Assembly: GCF_001662075.1 (NCBI RefSeq)
Contig: NZ_LYPL01000017.1
Span: forward strand, 49,249 to 113,248
Direction: 5' to 3'
Source of the DNA: Rhizobium bangladeshense
Lineage (GTDB): Bacteria > Pseudomonadota > Alphaproteobacteria > Rhizobiales > Rhizobiaceae
DNA: 64,000 nt
Within the stretch, counting starts at the first letter, position 1. Each line of letters starts with the position of its first letter. Positions 47,640-55,944 of this stretch are shown here, piece after piece. The notes under the pieces are model-generated. The model ran no database searches and was not told the DNA's origin. It saw only the letters and a list, made by a program, of their open reading frames with translations. A program made the position numbers and the translations under genes.

Positions 47640-47749
47640 TGGTGGATCGCCGCGGCTGGATGACAGTTGCGCGGCCGCTGGAACCGGGCAGCGCAATCGG
47701 CGTTCAATACTCACCTCCGCCCATGCGGGGAGAGGACGAGGAAGCCGCA

Positions 47750-48556
47750 ATGAAGATACGCGCCGGGTTTCATCTGGGCTATGAATGCATTCAGCCGACG
47801 CCAATGCTGCTGGTGCTCAACATTCACCCCTCCCGTCGCGCCGATCTTCTGAGCGAGCAGGTCCTGACATTCGATCGGCCAATCGAAGTCTGGGAATATA
47901 CCGACAGTTTCGGCAACGCCTGCAACCGGATCATCGCTCCGCCCGGGCTGACGACGATTTCGACCAGATTCGAGATTTACGATACGGGGCAACCCGACGT
48001 CGTGCCGACCGAGGCCGTACAACACGCGATCAAGGACCTGCCCGACGAGGTGCTCGTCTTTCTGCTTGGCAGCCGTTACTGCGACACCGACAGGCTTTCG
48101 GATTTTGCCTGGAAAACCTTCTCGTCGACGCCGCTCGGCTGGGCGCGTGTGCAGGCGATCTGCGACTTTGTGCATAACCACATCACTTTCGACTATCAGA
48201 AGGCCGACGTTCTCCGGACCGCGCATGGCGGCTTTACCGACAAGAGCGGCGTCTGCCGCGATTTCGCCCATCTCGCCATGGCGCTTTGCCGATGCATGAA
48301 TATTCCCGCCAGATATTGCACGGGCTATCTCGGCGATATCGGCGTTCCAGCCGATCCCAATCCAATGGATTTCAGCGCCTGGTTCGAAGTCTTTCTCGGA
48401 GGTCATTGGCACACGGTCGACGCCCGCCACAACACACCCCGTATCGGCAGAATATTGATGGCGACCGGCCGCGACGCCACCGACGTCGCCATGTCGACGG
48501 CGTTCGGCCCGGCCACACTCTCCCGCTTCGAGGTGATCACCGAGGAAATGCCGTGA
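47750..48556 (+). CDS. transglutaminase-like protease family protein 2
   Basis: 268 residues from MKIRAGFHLGYECIQPTPM, preceded by GAGGAAGCCGCA. The triad appears as Cys in KSGVCRDFAHLAMALCR, His in GHWHTVDARHN region preceded by SAWFEVFL, and the following Asp in TVDARHN. It belongs to the second class of bacterial transglutaminase-like proteins, which often lies beside the first class. It differs by about 30 percent in length of the N-terminal domain. A start 114 bases earlier in the frame lacks the family fit. Confidence 0.92.
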   Translation: MKIRAGFHLGYECIQPTPMLLVLNIHPSRRADLLSEQVLTFDRPIEVWEYTDSFGNACNRIIAPPGLTTISTRFEIYDTGQPDVVPTEAVQHAIKDLPDEVLVFLLGSRYCDTDRLSDFAWKTFSSTPLGWARVQAICDFVHNHITFDYQKADVLRTAHGGFTDKSGVCRDFAHLAMALCRCMNIPARYCTGYLGDIGVPADPNPMDFSAWFEVFLGGHWHTVDARHNTPRIGRILMATGRDATDVAMSTAFGPATLSRFEVITEEMP

Positions 48557-48590
48557 AGGCACACAAAGATTGCCGCGGGTAAGCGGTTCC

Positions 48591-48815
48591 CTACGCTTTC
48601 TTGAGGAATTCCGTTTTCAGCACCAGGCCCTTGACCTGCTTGGTGTTGCACTCGATCTCGCCGGGATTGTCGGTCAGTCGAATTCCCTTGACCAGGGTTC
48701 CGCGCTTCAGCGTCTCCGAGGTGCCCTTGACCTTCAGGTCTTTGACGAGAGTCACGGAATCGCCGTCGTGAAGCTGGCTTCCGTTGCTGTCCTTTACGAT
48801 AATATCCTCGGCCAT
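48591..48815 (-). CDS. PhnA-domain protein without the zinc ribbon
   Basis: 74 residues: VKDSNGSQLHDGDSVTLVKDLKVKG and KGLVLKTEFLKKA, the SH3-like C-terminal domain of PhnA/YjdM. The N-terminal four-cysteine zinc ribbon of the E. coli protein is missing, as in many alphaproteobacterial forms. GAGGACATC precedes the ATG. The link to phosphonate use is by name only and not supported by neighbours. Confidence 0.88.
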   Translation of the reverse strand: MAEDIIVKDSNGSQLHDGDSVTLVKDLKVKGTSETLKRGTLVKGIRLTDNPGEIECNTKQVKGLVLKTEFLKKA

Positions 48816-49407
48816 GATGTCCTCGCTTGATGATGCGGTAGGGGAAATCACGGCGACAAGGGATAGTCAACCGCCGCCCTGCCGCGCCCCGAGGCCGTTC
48901 ACCTGGGCATGCAGATCATTTTTCCGTCGCGGCCACATTGATCGCCGCGGCACTCGCCATCTCGGTTGGGACTTACCGTCGTGGCCGAGCGCCCGCGGGG
49001 CATTGAGACCGGCCGGGGAGGCGACGCAGATCACTTCCCCCGGCCGTGGCCCCTCGCGCAAAACCGACCAAGGTCCGATCCGACCCGGACTTCGTGCCGA
49101 TACCAAACGCTCGGTTGCTGCAATAGGTTTTCGCGGCGGGGCGGAATTGCGGAGTTTTATAGCCGTGACGAAAATTGTCGTTGTAGGAATGGTACTGACG
49201 CCGGTGATCTTCTGGGGTTCTATCGGCGTCTGGGTCTACTCGCTATTATCGTGAGGCCCCTCACACCTTCAGTCCTCGATCATTTCATCGGGTAATCGGC
49301 GAAGCGAAGTCATGGCCGGCGACGGTCCTGGACAATCTCAATTAAACCAGGATCATTGTCAAAGCTCCTGACCAGGAGTGCAGATCAACGGAAAGGCTGA
49401 GCCCGGT
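48816..49407. other. 590-base stretch with little coding evidence
   Basis: Between the PhnA-domain gene and the TetR gene. Open frames here have atypical composition and lack conserved motifs. The only candidate is a 29-residue hydrophobic frame at 49165-49254. GGCCGGGG..CCCCCGGCC-like complementary segments occur near 49010-49045, so a folded RNA could be present, but no clean terminator was seen. Confidence 0.4.
49165..49254 (+). CDS. possible 29-aa membrane peptide
   Basis: A GTG-initiated frame encodes about 29 residues, VVVGMVLTPVIFWGSIGVWV being the hydrophobic core. GGAG lies ten bases before the GTG. It is the tail of a longer open frame whose upstream part looks non-coding. Without conservation data this is only a candidate. 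Confidence 0.3.
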   Translation: MTKIVVVGMVLTPVIFWGSIGVWVYSLLS

Positions 49408-50109
49408 TCATTGTCTTGGCACGAGCCCGTCAAGCAGGAAATCCAGACCTTTCCTGAAAGCGCCGTCCCAATCATTATCCAGCAGCAGACGCGCACGCTC
49501 GATCGTCGGATATTTTTCGCTGAGGTGAGCAAGGCGCTGCTGCGCCGCGGCCATGTCGTCGTCGGAAAGGTCGAAATTCGCCCGGGTGATGGTCGCGCCG
49601 ATCACATAGTTCCAGAGCGACCATATCGCGCCGTTCAAATCTGCGTCGGCGACGCCGGCATCGGATAAGATCCTGCCCAACAGTTCCAGGCGGTTGAGGA
49701 TGTTCGGGCCGAGCGCCCGCCGCGGCAGCAGCGATGCCGACCAGGGATGGCGCAGCATGCTGGCGCGCCAGTCCTCGAGCATATGAAAGATTGCGCCGCG
49801 CCATTCCGCAGCCTCGATCCCTCGCGGCGGCGGCCCGCGATATTCGAGAACCGAGTCGAGCGCCAGATCAAAGACTTCCTCTTTGTTGTCGACGTGCCAA
49901 TAGAGGCTCATCGCGCCCGCGCCGAGGCTTTCGGCCAGGCGGCGCATCTTCAATCCGTCGACACCATCGGCATCCAGCAGTTCGACCGCGGTCGCCACGA
50001 TCCGTTCGATCGAAAGCGCCGGTTCACTGCCCCCCTGCTGCACGGACGGGACCGACTCAACTCTCCGTTGAGGCCGTTTACCCTGAGCGCCGCCGCCTTT
50101 GGCTGCCAT
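49408..50109 (-). CDS. TetR/AcrR family transcriptional regulator
   Basis: 233 residues. The N-terminal HTH is VDGLKMRRLAESLGAGAMSLYWHV-NKEEVF, the TetR signature; the C-terminal region resembles the TetR_C_1 (tetracycline repressor-like) domain. A low-complexity leader of about 30 residues precedes the HTH. It is divergent from an exported RidA-like gene with a double palindromic operator between (50179-50224), so it probably represses both. Ligand unknown. Confidence 0.92.
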   Translation of the reverse strand: MAAKGGGAQGKRPQRRVESVPSVQQGGSEPALSIERIVATAVELLDADGVDGLKMRRLAESLGAGAMSLYWHVDNKEEVFDLALDSVLEYRGPPPRGIEAAEWRGAIFHMLEDWRASMLRHPWSASLLPRRALGPNILNRLELLGRILSDAGVADADLNGAIWSLWNYVIGATITRANFDLSDDDMAAAQQRLAHLSEKYPTIERARLLLDNDWDGAFRKGLDFLLDGLVPRQ

Positions 50110-50178
50110 GCGTCCTTCCTAAATGATCTGAAGGCCGTTTTAAGCCGACAAAGCCATGAATGTCGACTCCTGCCGATT

Positions 50179-50224
50179 GACTCGTACAACGTACGATGCG
50201 ATTTGATCGTACGTTGTACGAGTC
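50179..50224. promoter_or_regulatory. double palindromic operator of the TetR regulator
   Basis: Two copies of the palindrome TCGTAC-NNN-GTACGA (AAC in the first, GTT in the second) form a 19-base perfect inverted repeat, arms 50179-50197 and 50206-50224, with an 8-base spacer. Each arm is one TetR dimer site. It lies about 70 bases before tetR and 77 before the ridA-like ATG. Confidence 0.85.
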
Positions 50225-50301
50225 AAGTATCCAACGATCGAACGAGGATTCAACCGGAGACCGCGGGCGATGCTCGCAGTCCGCATGGCCAAGAGAAAAT
50301 C

Positions 50302-50790
50302 ATGTCACACACCATCAAACATCTGCTTTTCGGAGGGCTGATCATCATGACCACGGGAATTTCCACTGCGACGGCGGCGAATGCGGGCGACCTCAAGCCG
50401 ACCATCGTAAATCCGAAAAACCTCTACGACCCGACGCCGAACGGCTACAGCACGGCGGTGATCGCACCGCGCGGCGCCCGGTTGGCCTATATCTCCGGGC
50501 AGGGTGGCCAGGACGGCACCGGCGCCTTTTCGCCGGACTTCGCCGTCCAGGTTAAGCAGGCCTACGCAAATCTGCGCGCCGCTCTCGATGGGCTCGGCGC
50601 AAGGCCGGATCAGGTCGTCAAGCTTACGATCTTCGTGGTCAATCATGACATGTCCAAGCTCGAAGTGCTGACCAGGAACGTCAAAGAAACCTTCGGCGCG
50701 GCGCTGCCGGCGCAGACGCTTGTCCCGGTTCCCAAACTTGCAATAGACCCGATGCTCTTCGAGGTCGAAGCCGTCGTCGTTCTGGAATGA
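50302..50790 (+). CDS. exported RidA/YjgF-like protein
   Basis: 162 residues. A signal peptide (FGGLIIMTTGISTATAANA) makes it periplasmic, unlike cytosolic RidA. The fold is shown by AYISGQGGQDGTGAFSPDF, VKQAYANLRAALDGLGARPDQVVKL and a C-terminal PMLFEVEAVVVL. The catalytic Arg of RidA imine deaminases, in PARSxVxV, is Gln here (LPAQTLVPV), so deaminase activity is unlikely. Probably controlled by the divergent TetR through the operator 77 bases upstream. Role unknown. Confidence 0.88.
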   Translation: MSHTIKHLLFGGLIIMTTGISTATAANAGDLKPTIVNPKNLYDPTPNGYSTAVIAPRGARLAYISGQGGQDGTGAFSPDFAVQVKQAYANLRAALDGLGARPDQVVKLTIFVVNHDMSKLEVLTRNVKETFGAALPAQTLVPVPKLAIDPMLFEVEAVVVLE

Positions 50791-50962
50791 CGGCCGCGCG
50801 CGATCCGGCTGAGGCAAGGCCTCCGGTCTTCTCTTCGACCTGAGCTTATCGCTGCAGAAAACGGCGGGGCCGCCGTTTTCACCCACCGCCTGCACCGATC
50901 TCAAGGGCACGCCCCAAGACTGCAGAATGGGGCGGCAGAACGCTGGCACATGAAAATGGAAA

Positions 50963-51052
50963 TGGCGGAAGAGGTGGGATTCGAACCCACGGTACGGTTT
51001 CCCGCACGCCGGTTTTCAAGACCGGTTCCTTAAACCACTCGGACACTCTTCC
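50963..51052 (-). tRNA. tRNA-Ser (anticodon UGA)
   Basis: On the minus strand the sequence runs GGAAGAGTGTCCGAGTGG ... to CCTCTTCCGCCA with a complete cloverleaf: acceptor GGAAGAG/CTCTTCC, anticodon loop CTTGAAAA with anticodon TGA, a long class II variable arm (GTGCGGGAAACCGTAC) and T arm GTGGGTTCGAATCCCAC. CCA is encoded. It reads UCA serine codons. Confidence 0.96.
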
Positions 51053-51183
51053 AAGTAATTGAGAAGCTGTAAGAAATTCCGTCTCGGGATTTCTGGTGCA
51101 TCGGTGGTTTCTGCCGATTTGCTGCCCATTCACTCACAGGGCGGCTTTTTAGCAGCTTTGACCGCAGCGTCAACTTGTTCTGC

Positions 51184-51212
51184 AGAGAAGCGGCTTCAAC
51201 AGCCGCTTCTCT
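51184..51212. terminator. hairpin after the VCBS-type gene
   Basis: AGAGAAGCGGCT (51184-51195) pairs perfectly with AGCCGCTTCTCT (51201-51212) around a five-base loop. It lies 10 bases beyond the stop of the minus-strand gene. No T tract follows, so Rho-type or processing use is likely. Confidence 0.6.
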
Positions 51213-51221
51213 CTGCCGTCG

Positions 51222-52043
51222 TCAGACCAGGACGGTGAAGTTGTCAAATGCGAGCTGCGGAAAGCCCGTCGGCTCTACCTCGGGCTGAATATCGAAGCGG
51301 ATGAAATCGACTGCTCCCAAGGCTTCCAGCGAAATGTGCTGGCCATCGGCAATGGTGTCGCCATAAACCGTCAGCGACATCTCGCTCACCTTGTTGCCGC
51401 CGATATAGCCTTCGAACGTCACAAGGGCATCGACACCGTGATAGGCCGGGTCGAAAACAGTCGCGACGTCGACACCCTCCACGGTGAAGAGTTTGCCGTC
51501 AACGCGATCGAAGAATGGATTGTAGGGGTTGGTGACGACGTATTCGTTGCCGCCGGATTCGGCGACCGTCCACAGATTGCCGTCCAGCTTATCGCCGAAC
51601 TTGAAACCGGCATAGCCCGAGGCGATATCCGGCTGCCCGGGATATTCCGTCGGAGCTTCCTCGAAATCGATGGAATACAGCCCTTGCGGAGGCGTATGCA
51701 CGCCGATGTTGAGATTGGCGACATCCGTACCGCCTTTTCCATCGGAGATCTTGAAGGAGAATTTCTCGGCGAAGACCTCACCGGACTCAAGGCTTGCGGG
51801 ATCGCTGACCGTGTAACTATAGCTGCCGTTGCTCCAGACCGTCAGCGTTCCGTGCTCACCCTCGATGGTCAGATATCCTGCTTCACCCGCCTTATTGGGA
51901 ATTCTTATTCCGTTGACGAACTGAACCTGAAGCAGGTCGCCATCGGAATCTGAGGCACTTTCGAGAAGGTTTCCTTCAATGGCTTCCGCTGGTGCGTAGT
52001 CGTGGACCAACACGTCAGGCACTGTTGGTTTGTGATTTGCCAT
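51222..52043 (-). CDS. VCBS/cadherin-like repeat protein
   Basis: 273 residues from MANHKPTVPDVLVHDYAPAEA. Residues 20-120 form one VCBS-type domain (SDGDLLQVQFVNGI ... GSYSYTVSDPASLESGEVFAEKFSFKISDGKGGTD compressed), and the C-terminal 140 residues a beta-sandwich (VTFEGYIGGNKVSEMSLTVYG). There is no signal peptide and no glycine-rich RTX repeat, so export, if any, would be by a type I system reading a C-terminal signal. GGGAGACGAGCT precedes the ATG. Possible adhesion role. Confidence 0.8.
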   Translation of the reverse strand: MANHKPTVPDVLVHDYAPAEAIEGNLLESASDSDGDLLQVQFVNGIRIPNKAGEAGYLTIEGEHGTLTVWSNGSYSYTVSDPASLESGEVFAEKFSFKISDGKGGTDVANLNIGVHTPPQGLYSIDFEEAPTEYPGQPDIASGYAGFKFGDKLDGNLWTVAESGGNEYVVTNPYNPFFDRVDGKLFTVEGVDVATVFDPAYHGVDALVTFEGYIGGNKVSEMSLTVYGDTIADGQHISLEALGAVDFIRFDIQPEVEPTGFPQLAFDNFTVLV

Positions 52044-52103
52044 AGCTCGTCTCCCTAAAGATGAGCGTGGAAAGGACGCCGGGCTACGACCCGAACGCCG
52101 CAA

Positions 52104-52595
52104 ATAAACTTTCTACTCCACTTTGTGTCAAGCAACAAACTACACGTCCCAAGAGAGTGACCGCCGCGGTTACCCCTGCAGGGCACGCCCAACAACGTGA
52201 AGAGCAAGCCGCACCACTACCCTGAGCTGAAAGCTCCAACTCCAGCGGAGATTGGCGGCCTCTTGCGCTCGGTGGACGTTAACCTTCATTTCGCAGCTGT
52301 GTCGCTCCGGGGCATCTGACGCTCCGAAAACTGGCTTTGCAGATGCCAAATGATCCGCATCGGCACGCCAATTGCGGCTCTGACTGCAGCCTCAGAAGGG
52401 TAGGGCGGCAGCTTCGCGTTAGCGATCTGTAAACCATAATCATCGGAATTGTCGCTATCGCTTCGAAAACGTTCGTAAATTCGCCACGAACCCAGCAAAT
52501 TTAAAGTCTCGTTAGGCGGGTGGGCATAAGGCGTTATTGGCCCGAGATGGGGCAAAGTTCCTTAACCATAACGATGTTTGAGCGGCGTGGGACAT
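52104..52595. other. intergenic region with integrase remnant
   Basis: 492 bases between the VCBS-type gene and rlpA. It holds an integrase scrap (52185-52277) and a minus-strand open frame 52286-52555 of 89 residues that starts with TTG, lacks a clear ribosome-binding site and is not recognised. The right part presumably contains the rlpA promoter. Confidence 0.45.
52185..52277 (+). pseudogene. fragment of a P4-type tyrosine integrase
   Basis: A frame reads TPNNVKSKPHHYPELKAPTP and AEIGGLLRSVD, which resembles the linker and start of the catalytic domain in phage P4-like integrases (HxPxL...ElgxLLRaID). Only about 31 residues are preserved with no start or catalytic residues. It lies about 1.1 kb from tRNA-Ser, a common integration target, and could be what is left of an island. 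Confidence 0.45.
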
Positions 52596-53702
52596 ATGAC
52601 ATTGGGATACGGGGCGACGTCTTTCGCAACGACTGCGCGATGGCTGGCGATATCGGCGATGTGTGCGACGGTTGCGGCATGCGGCACAACACAGGCCGTG
52701 CCGAATAAAAAAGCCCATGGCAAAGAGTATTTCTCGGAATCCGAATATGGCGTGAAGGCCAGCCCCCGCGTCGCCACCGGCAACAACATCCCGAAGGGTG
52801 GCGGCCGCTACATCGTCGGCAATCCTTATGTGGTGAAGGGTAAATGGTATTATCCGAAGGAAGACTTCTCTTATAGCAAGGTCGGCATCGCGTCCTGGTA
52901 TGGTTCCGCCTTTCATGGACGCCTGACGGCGAACGGCGAAGTCTACGACCAGATGCATCTTTCCGCCGCGCATCCGACTTTCCCACTGCCGAGCTATGCT
53001 CGCGTCACCAATGTCGAGAACGGCTCATCGATCATCGTGCGCGTCAACGATCGTGGTCCCTATCACGAAGGACGCATCATCGACCTTTCCAACAAGACTG
53101 CCAACATGTTGGATCTGCAGCACAGCGGCACCGGCAAGGTGCGCGTTCAATATGTCGGCCGCGCTCGTATGGATGGCCACGACATGCCCTACCTGATGGC
53201 CTCCTACGTACCGAAGGGCAGCCGCATTCCCGGCGTCAATCCGGAAGGGCAGATTGCAAGCGGCGTAATGGTTGCCTCCAACAGCCGCAAGATCACCCGC
53301 GATCAACTGCAGAGCGCCGAAGATTACGAGGTGCAGCCGGCCAAGGTGCCGGTGCCGATGTCGGCGACCTCCTATGCCGGCTCAACGCCGAGCGCGCGCT
53401 ACAATTCGGCGCCCGCGCTTGCCCCGGGCGCCCATGTTCTGGTGGCTCCAACGGCACCCGCCGCAGACGCCGCGCCGGCTTTCGATCAGATGGTCGTGCT
53501 GCCGGAGATCGGTCCCATGCCCTATGAACGGCCCTATGGCGGCTCGCAGCCTTCCCTCGCGCTCGGCTATCAGAACGAGGGCGTGAAGACGGTGACGGTC
53601 GATCTCGCCTTCGACGCGGTGATGGTGCGCAATGACGGGCTGACGCAGGCCTCGATCCTTGCCTCGGCCAAGCGCCAACAGGCAAAATCCGCGGCGCGCT
53701 GA
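52596..53702 (+). CDS. rlpA: RlpA-type lytic transglycosylase / septal ring lipoprotein
   Basis: 368 residues. Signal peptide with lipobox VAAC (Cys about 29). The double-psi barrel core IASWYGSAFHGRLTANGEVYDQMHLSAAHPTFPLP and VRVNDRGPYHEGRIIDLSNKTA carry the catalytic Asp of RlpA. Cleaves naked glycan at division septa in Pseudomonas. A C-terminal extension of 150 residues is Ala/Pro-rich with no SPOR domain. The ATG at 52596 is preferred to a TTG at 52578. Starts the rlpA-dac-tmk-holB cluster. Confidence 0.93.
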   Translation: MTLGYGATSFATTARWLAISAMCATVAACGTTQAVPNKKAHGKEYFSESEYGVKASPRVATGNNIPKGGGRYIVGNPYVVKGKWYYPKEDFSYSKVGIASWYGSAFHGRLTANGEVYDQMHLSAAHPTFPLPSYARVTNVENGSSIIVRVNDRGPYHEGRIIDLSNKTANMLDLQHSGTGKVRVQYVGRARMDGHDMPYLMASYVPKGSRIPGVNPEGQIASGVMVASNSRKITRDQLQSAEDYEVQPAKVPVPMSATSYAGSTPSARYNSAPALAPGAHVLVAPTAPAADAAPAFDQMVVLPEIGPMPYERPYGGSQPSLALGYQNEGVKTVTVDLAFDAVMVRNDGLTQASILASAKRQQAKSAAR

Positions 53703-53853
53703 GCATGGCGATTGCATCGGATTTCGCCGCGCTCTAACCTTCTCAAAACTGCCGTTCACCGATGGGACTTGCGATGCTGAGGCCTGTGCTTCGCCTTCTA
53801 GAGCGGTTGCGCTTTTCACCGAAGCGCAGACCCGCTCTAACCTTTTGTTTTTC
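53703..53853. repeat. RIME-type repeats between rlpA and the PBP5-like gene
   Basis: Two short palindromic units. The second, TAGAGCGG (53799-53806) with inner TGCGCTT..AAGCGCA and outer CCGCTCTA (53832-53839), is followed by ACCTTTTGTTTTT. It lies within the first 30 codons of the open frame of the next gene, so either the repeat supplies part of the protein or the true start is downstream. Confidence 0.65.
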
Positions 53854-55069
53854 CGCAATTTCGGAGGCAAACCCGCTCGGCACTTTTTCCGCATTTGCTC
53901 TTGCATGCCTGATGCCGCTCGCCGCAGGCGCGCAGGCAACCGATGGGGGCGCCGCCGGTTTCGCCACCAAGGCGGCGCAGGCCTATATGATCGAGGCATC
54001 GACCGGCACGGTGCTTCTCGCCAAGAACGAGGATCAGGCCTTTTCGCCGGCTTCGCTTGCCAAGCTGATGACAATGGATCTCGTCTTCGAGGCGGTGGCG
54101 AAGGGCCAGATCACCCTCGATACCGAATATCCGGTTTCCGAATATGCCTGGCGCACCGGCGGCGCGCCGTCGAGGACGGCGACGATGTTTGCCGCCCTGA
54201 AATCGCGGGTGCGCGTCGAGGACCTGATCAAGGGCATCGCCATCCAGGGGGCCAATGACAGCTGTATCATCCTCGCCGAGGGCATGGCCGGAAGCGAGCA
54301 GCAATTCGCCGAATCGATGACGCGCCGCGCCCGTGAGATCGGAATGGAGAAGGCGGTGTTCGGCAATTCCACCGGCCTTCCTGATGGTAAGAGCAAGGTG
54401 ACGGCGCGCGAGATGGTGACTCTTGCCGTCGCCCTCCAGCAATCCTATCCCAATCTTTATCCCTATTTTGCCCAGCCCGATTTCGAGTGGAACAAGATCT
54501 TTCAGCGCAACCGCAATCCGCTACTCGGGCTCGATCTCGGTGCTGACGGACTTGCCACGGGCTTTACCGAAGGTGAGGGTTATTCGATCGTCGCCTCGGT
54601 CCAGCGCGACGGCCGGCGGCTGTTTCTGGCGCTCGCCGGAATCGCCTCAGACAAGGAGCGGACGGAAGAGGCCAAGCGTGTGCTCGAATGGGGCCTGACG
54701 GCCTTCGAGAACCGGCAGATTTTCGCCGAGCATGAAGTGATCGGCGCAGCCAGCGTCTATGGCGGCACGGCGCGCACCGTCGATCTGATCGCCAAAGCGC
54801 CGGTCAGCGTCTACATTCCGGTCAGCAATCCCGACCGGTTGTCGGCGCGCATCGTCTATCGCTGGCCGCTGACAGCGCCCGTGCAGCCGGATTATCAGGC
54901 CGGCACGCTCAGGATTTTCGCCGGCAGCCGGCTTCTCAGGGAAGTCCCGCTCTATACCGCGCAGGCGGTTGGCGAAGGCTCGCTCAGCAGCCGCGCCGTC
55001 GATGCCATGCTGGAACTCGGCGAATCGCTGTTTTTCTCCTGGCTCTGGGACAAGTCCGCGCCCGGCTGA
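53762..55069 (+). CDS. D-alanyl-D-alanine carboxypeptidase family protein (PBP5-like) with altered motifs
   Basis: Up to 435 residues. Family S11 fold with SPASLAKLMTMDLVFE (Ser about 98 if counted from 53762). The SxN motif reads IQGANDSC (Ser to Gly) and the KTG motif reads DGLATGFTEGEGY (Lys to Ala), so catalysis may be impaired or different. The C-terminal beta domain follows. The start is uncertain: the first 30 residues overlap a RIME copy, and the signal peptide begins only at FSAFALACLMPLAAGAQA. Related alphaproteobacterial genes also occur between rlpA and tmk. Compare the intact SPOR-carboxypeptidase at 1691. Confidence 0.85.
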   Translation: MGLAMLRPVLRLLERLRFSPKRRPALTFCFSAISEANPLGTFSAFALACLMPLAAGAQATDGGAAGFATKAAQAYMIEASTGTVLLAKNEDQAFSPASLAKLMTMDLVFEAVAKGQITLDTEYPVSEYAWRTGGAPSRTATMFAALKSRVRVEDLIKGIAIQGANDSCIILAEGMAGSEQQFAESMTRRAREIGMEKAVFGNSTGLPDGKSKVTAREMVTLAVALQQSYPNLYPYFAQPDFEWNKIFQRNRNPLLGLDLGADGLATGFTEGEGYSIVASVQRDGRRLFLALAGIASDKERTEEAKRVLEWGLTAFENRQIFAEHEVIGAASVYGGTARTVDLIAKAPVSVYIPVSNPDRLSARIVYRWPLTAPVQPDYQAGTLRIFAGSRLLREVPLYTAQAVGEGSLSSRAVDAMLELGESLFFSWLWDKSAPG

Positions 55070-55263
55070 AGCCGTTATCGCCAAGCGGCTGCACTGTCGC
55101 GCACCACACGTTCAAGACTTGAGCGCCGGGCCTTCTGATATAATTTGCCGGGGAAGGTGATTATGTCGCCGTGGCGAAAGGTTTTCCTTCCCGATGTCTT
55201 CGGATAGATAGAAGAGGCGGGGCGCGCGCGCGCGTGCGGCGCCCGGAATGCGGGAAGCTGTCA

Positions 55264-55944
55264 TTGTCATCCGGTACGGGATTGTTCGTTACGTTTGAAG
55301 GCGGGGAAGGCGCGGGGAAATCCACGCAGATCCGCCGCCTCGCGGAGGCGCTGAAGGGCGAAGGCCACGAGGTGCTGGTGACGCGCGAACCGGGCGGATC
55401 GCCCGGCGCCGAGGCCGTGCGCCACGTCCTCTTGTCCGGGGCTGCCGAGGCCTTCGGCACACGGATGGAGGCGATCCTTTTCGCCGCTGCGCGCAACGAC
55501 CATGTCGAAGAGGTGATCCGGCCGGCCCTTGCCGCGGACAAGATCGTGCTCTGTGACCGCTTCATGGATTCCTCCCGTGTCTACCAGGGTATCACCGGCA
55601 ACCTCGAACCCGATTTCATCGAGACGCTGCAGCGCATCGCCATCAATGGCGTCGTACCCGATTGCACCTTGATACTCGACCTTCCCGCAAAGGTTGGCCT
55701 GGAGCGGGCGCAGAAGCGCAGCGCGGCCGAAGCGCCCGACCGCTTCGAGAAGGAGCGGCTCGAAACGCATGAAAAACGGCGCGAAGCCTTTCTCGATATC
55801 GCCGCGCGCGAGCCGGAGCGCTGCCGCGTTGTCAACGCTATGCAGACGGAGGAGGCGATCGCGGCCGAGATCTTGGCGATCGTCAGGCAGCTCAAGTCGC
55901 CCGCAGACCGCGCCCGATTGCCGGAAGCGGCCCATCATGAGTGA
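55264..55944 (+). CDS. tmk: thymidylate kinase
   Basis: 226 residues from the TTG at 55264 (GGGAAG eight bases before). P-loop FEGGEGAGKSTQ, REPGGSPGAEAVR and DRFMDSSRVYQG are family motifs. Phosphorylates dTMP. An open frame to 55171 adds 31 residues unlike other TMKs. The stop lies in a 16-base duplication that also carries the holB start. Confidence 0.95.
   Translation: MSSGTGLFVTFEGGEGAGKSTQIRRLAEALKGEGHEVLVTREPGGSPGAEAVRHVLLSGAAEAFGTRMEAILFAAARNDHVEEVIRPALAADKIVLCDRFMDSSRVYQGITGNLEPDFIETLQRIAINGVVPDCTLILDLPAKVGLERAQKRSAAEAPDRFEKERLETHEKRREAFLDIAAREPERCRVVNAMQTEEAIAAEILAIVRQLKSPADRARLPEAAHHE

Noticed and set aside
50963..52600. att site duplication of the tRNA-Ser 3' end
   Set aside because: No copy of GGTGGGATTCGAACCCAC-like sequence was seen up to 52.6 kb, so island borders cannot be placed.
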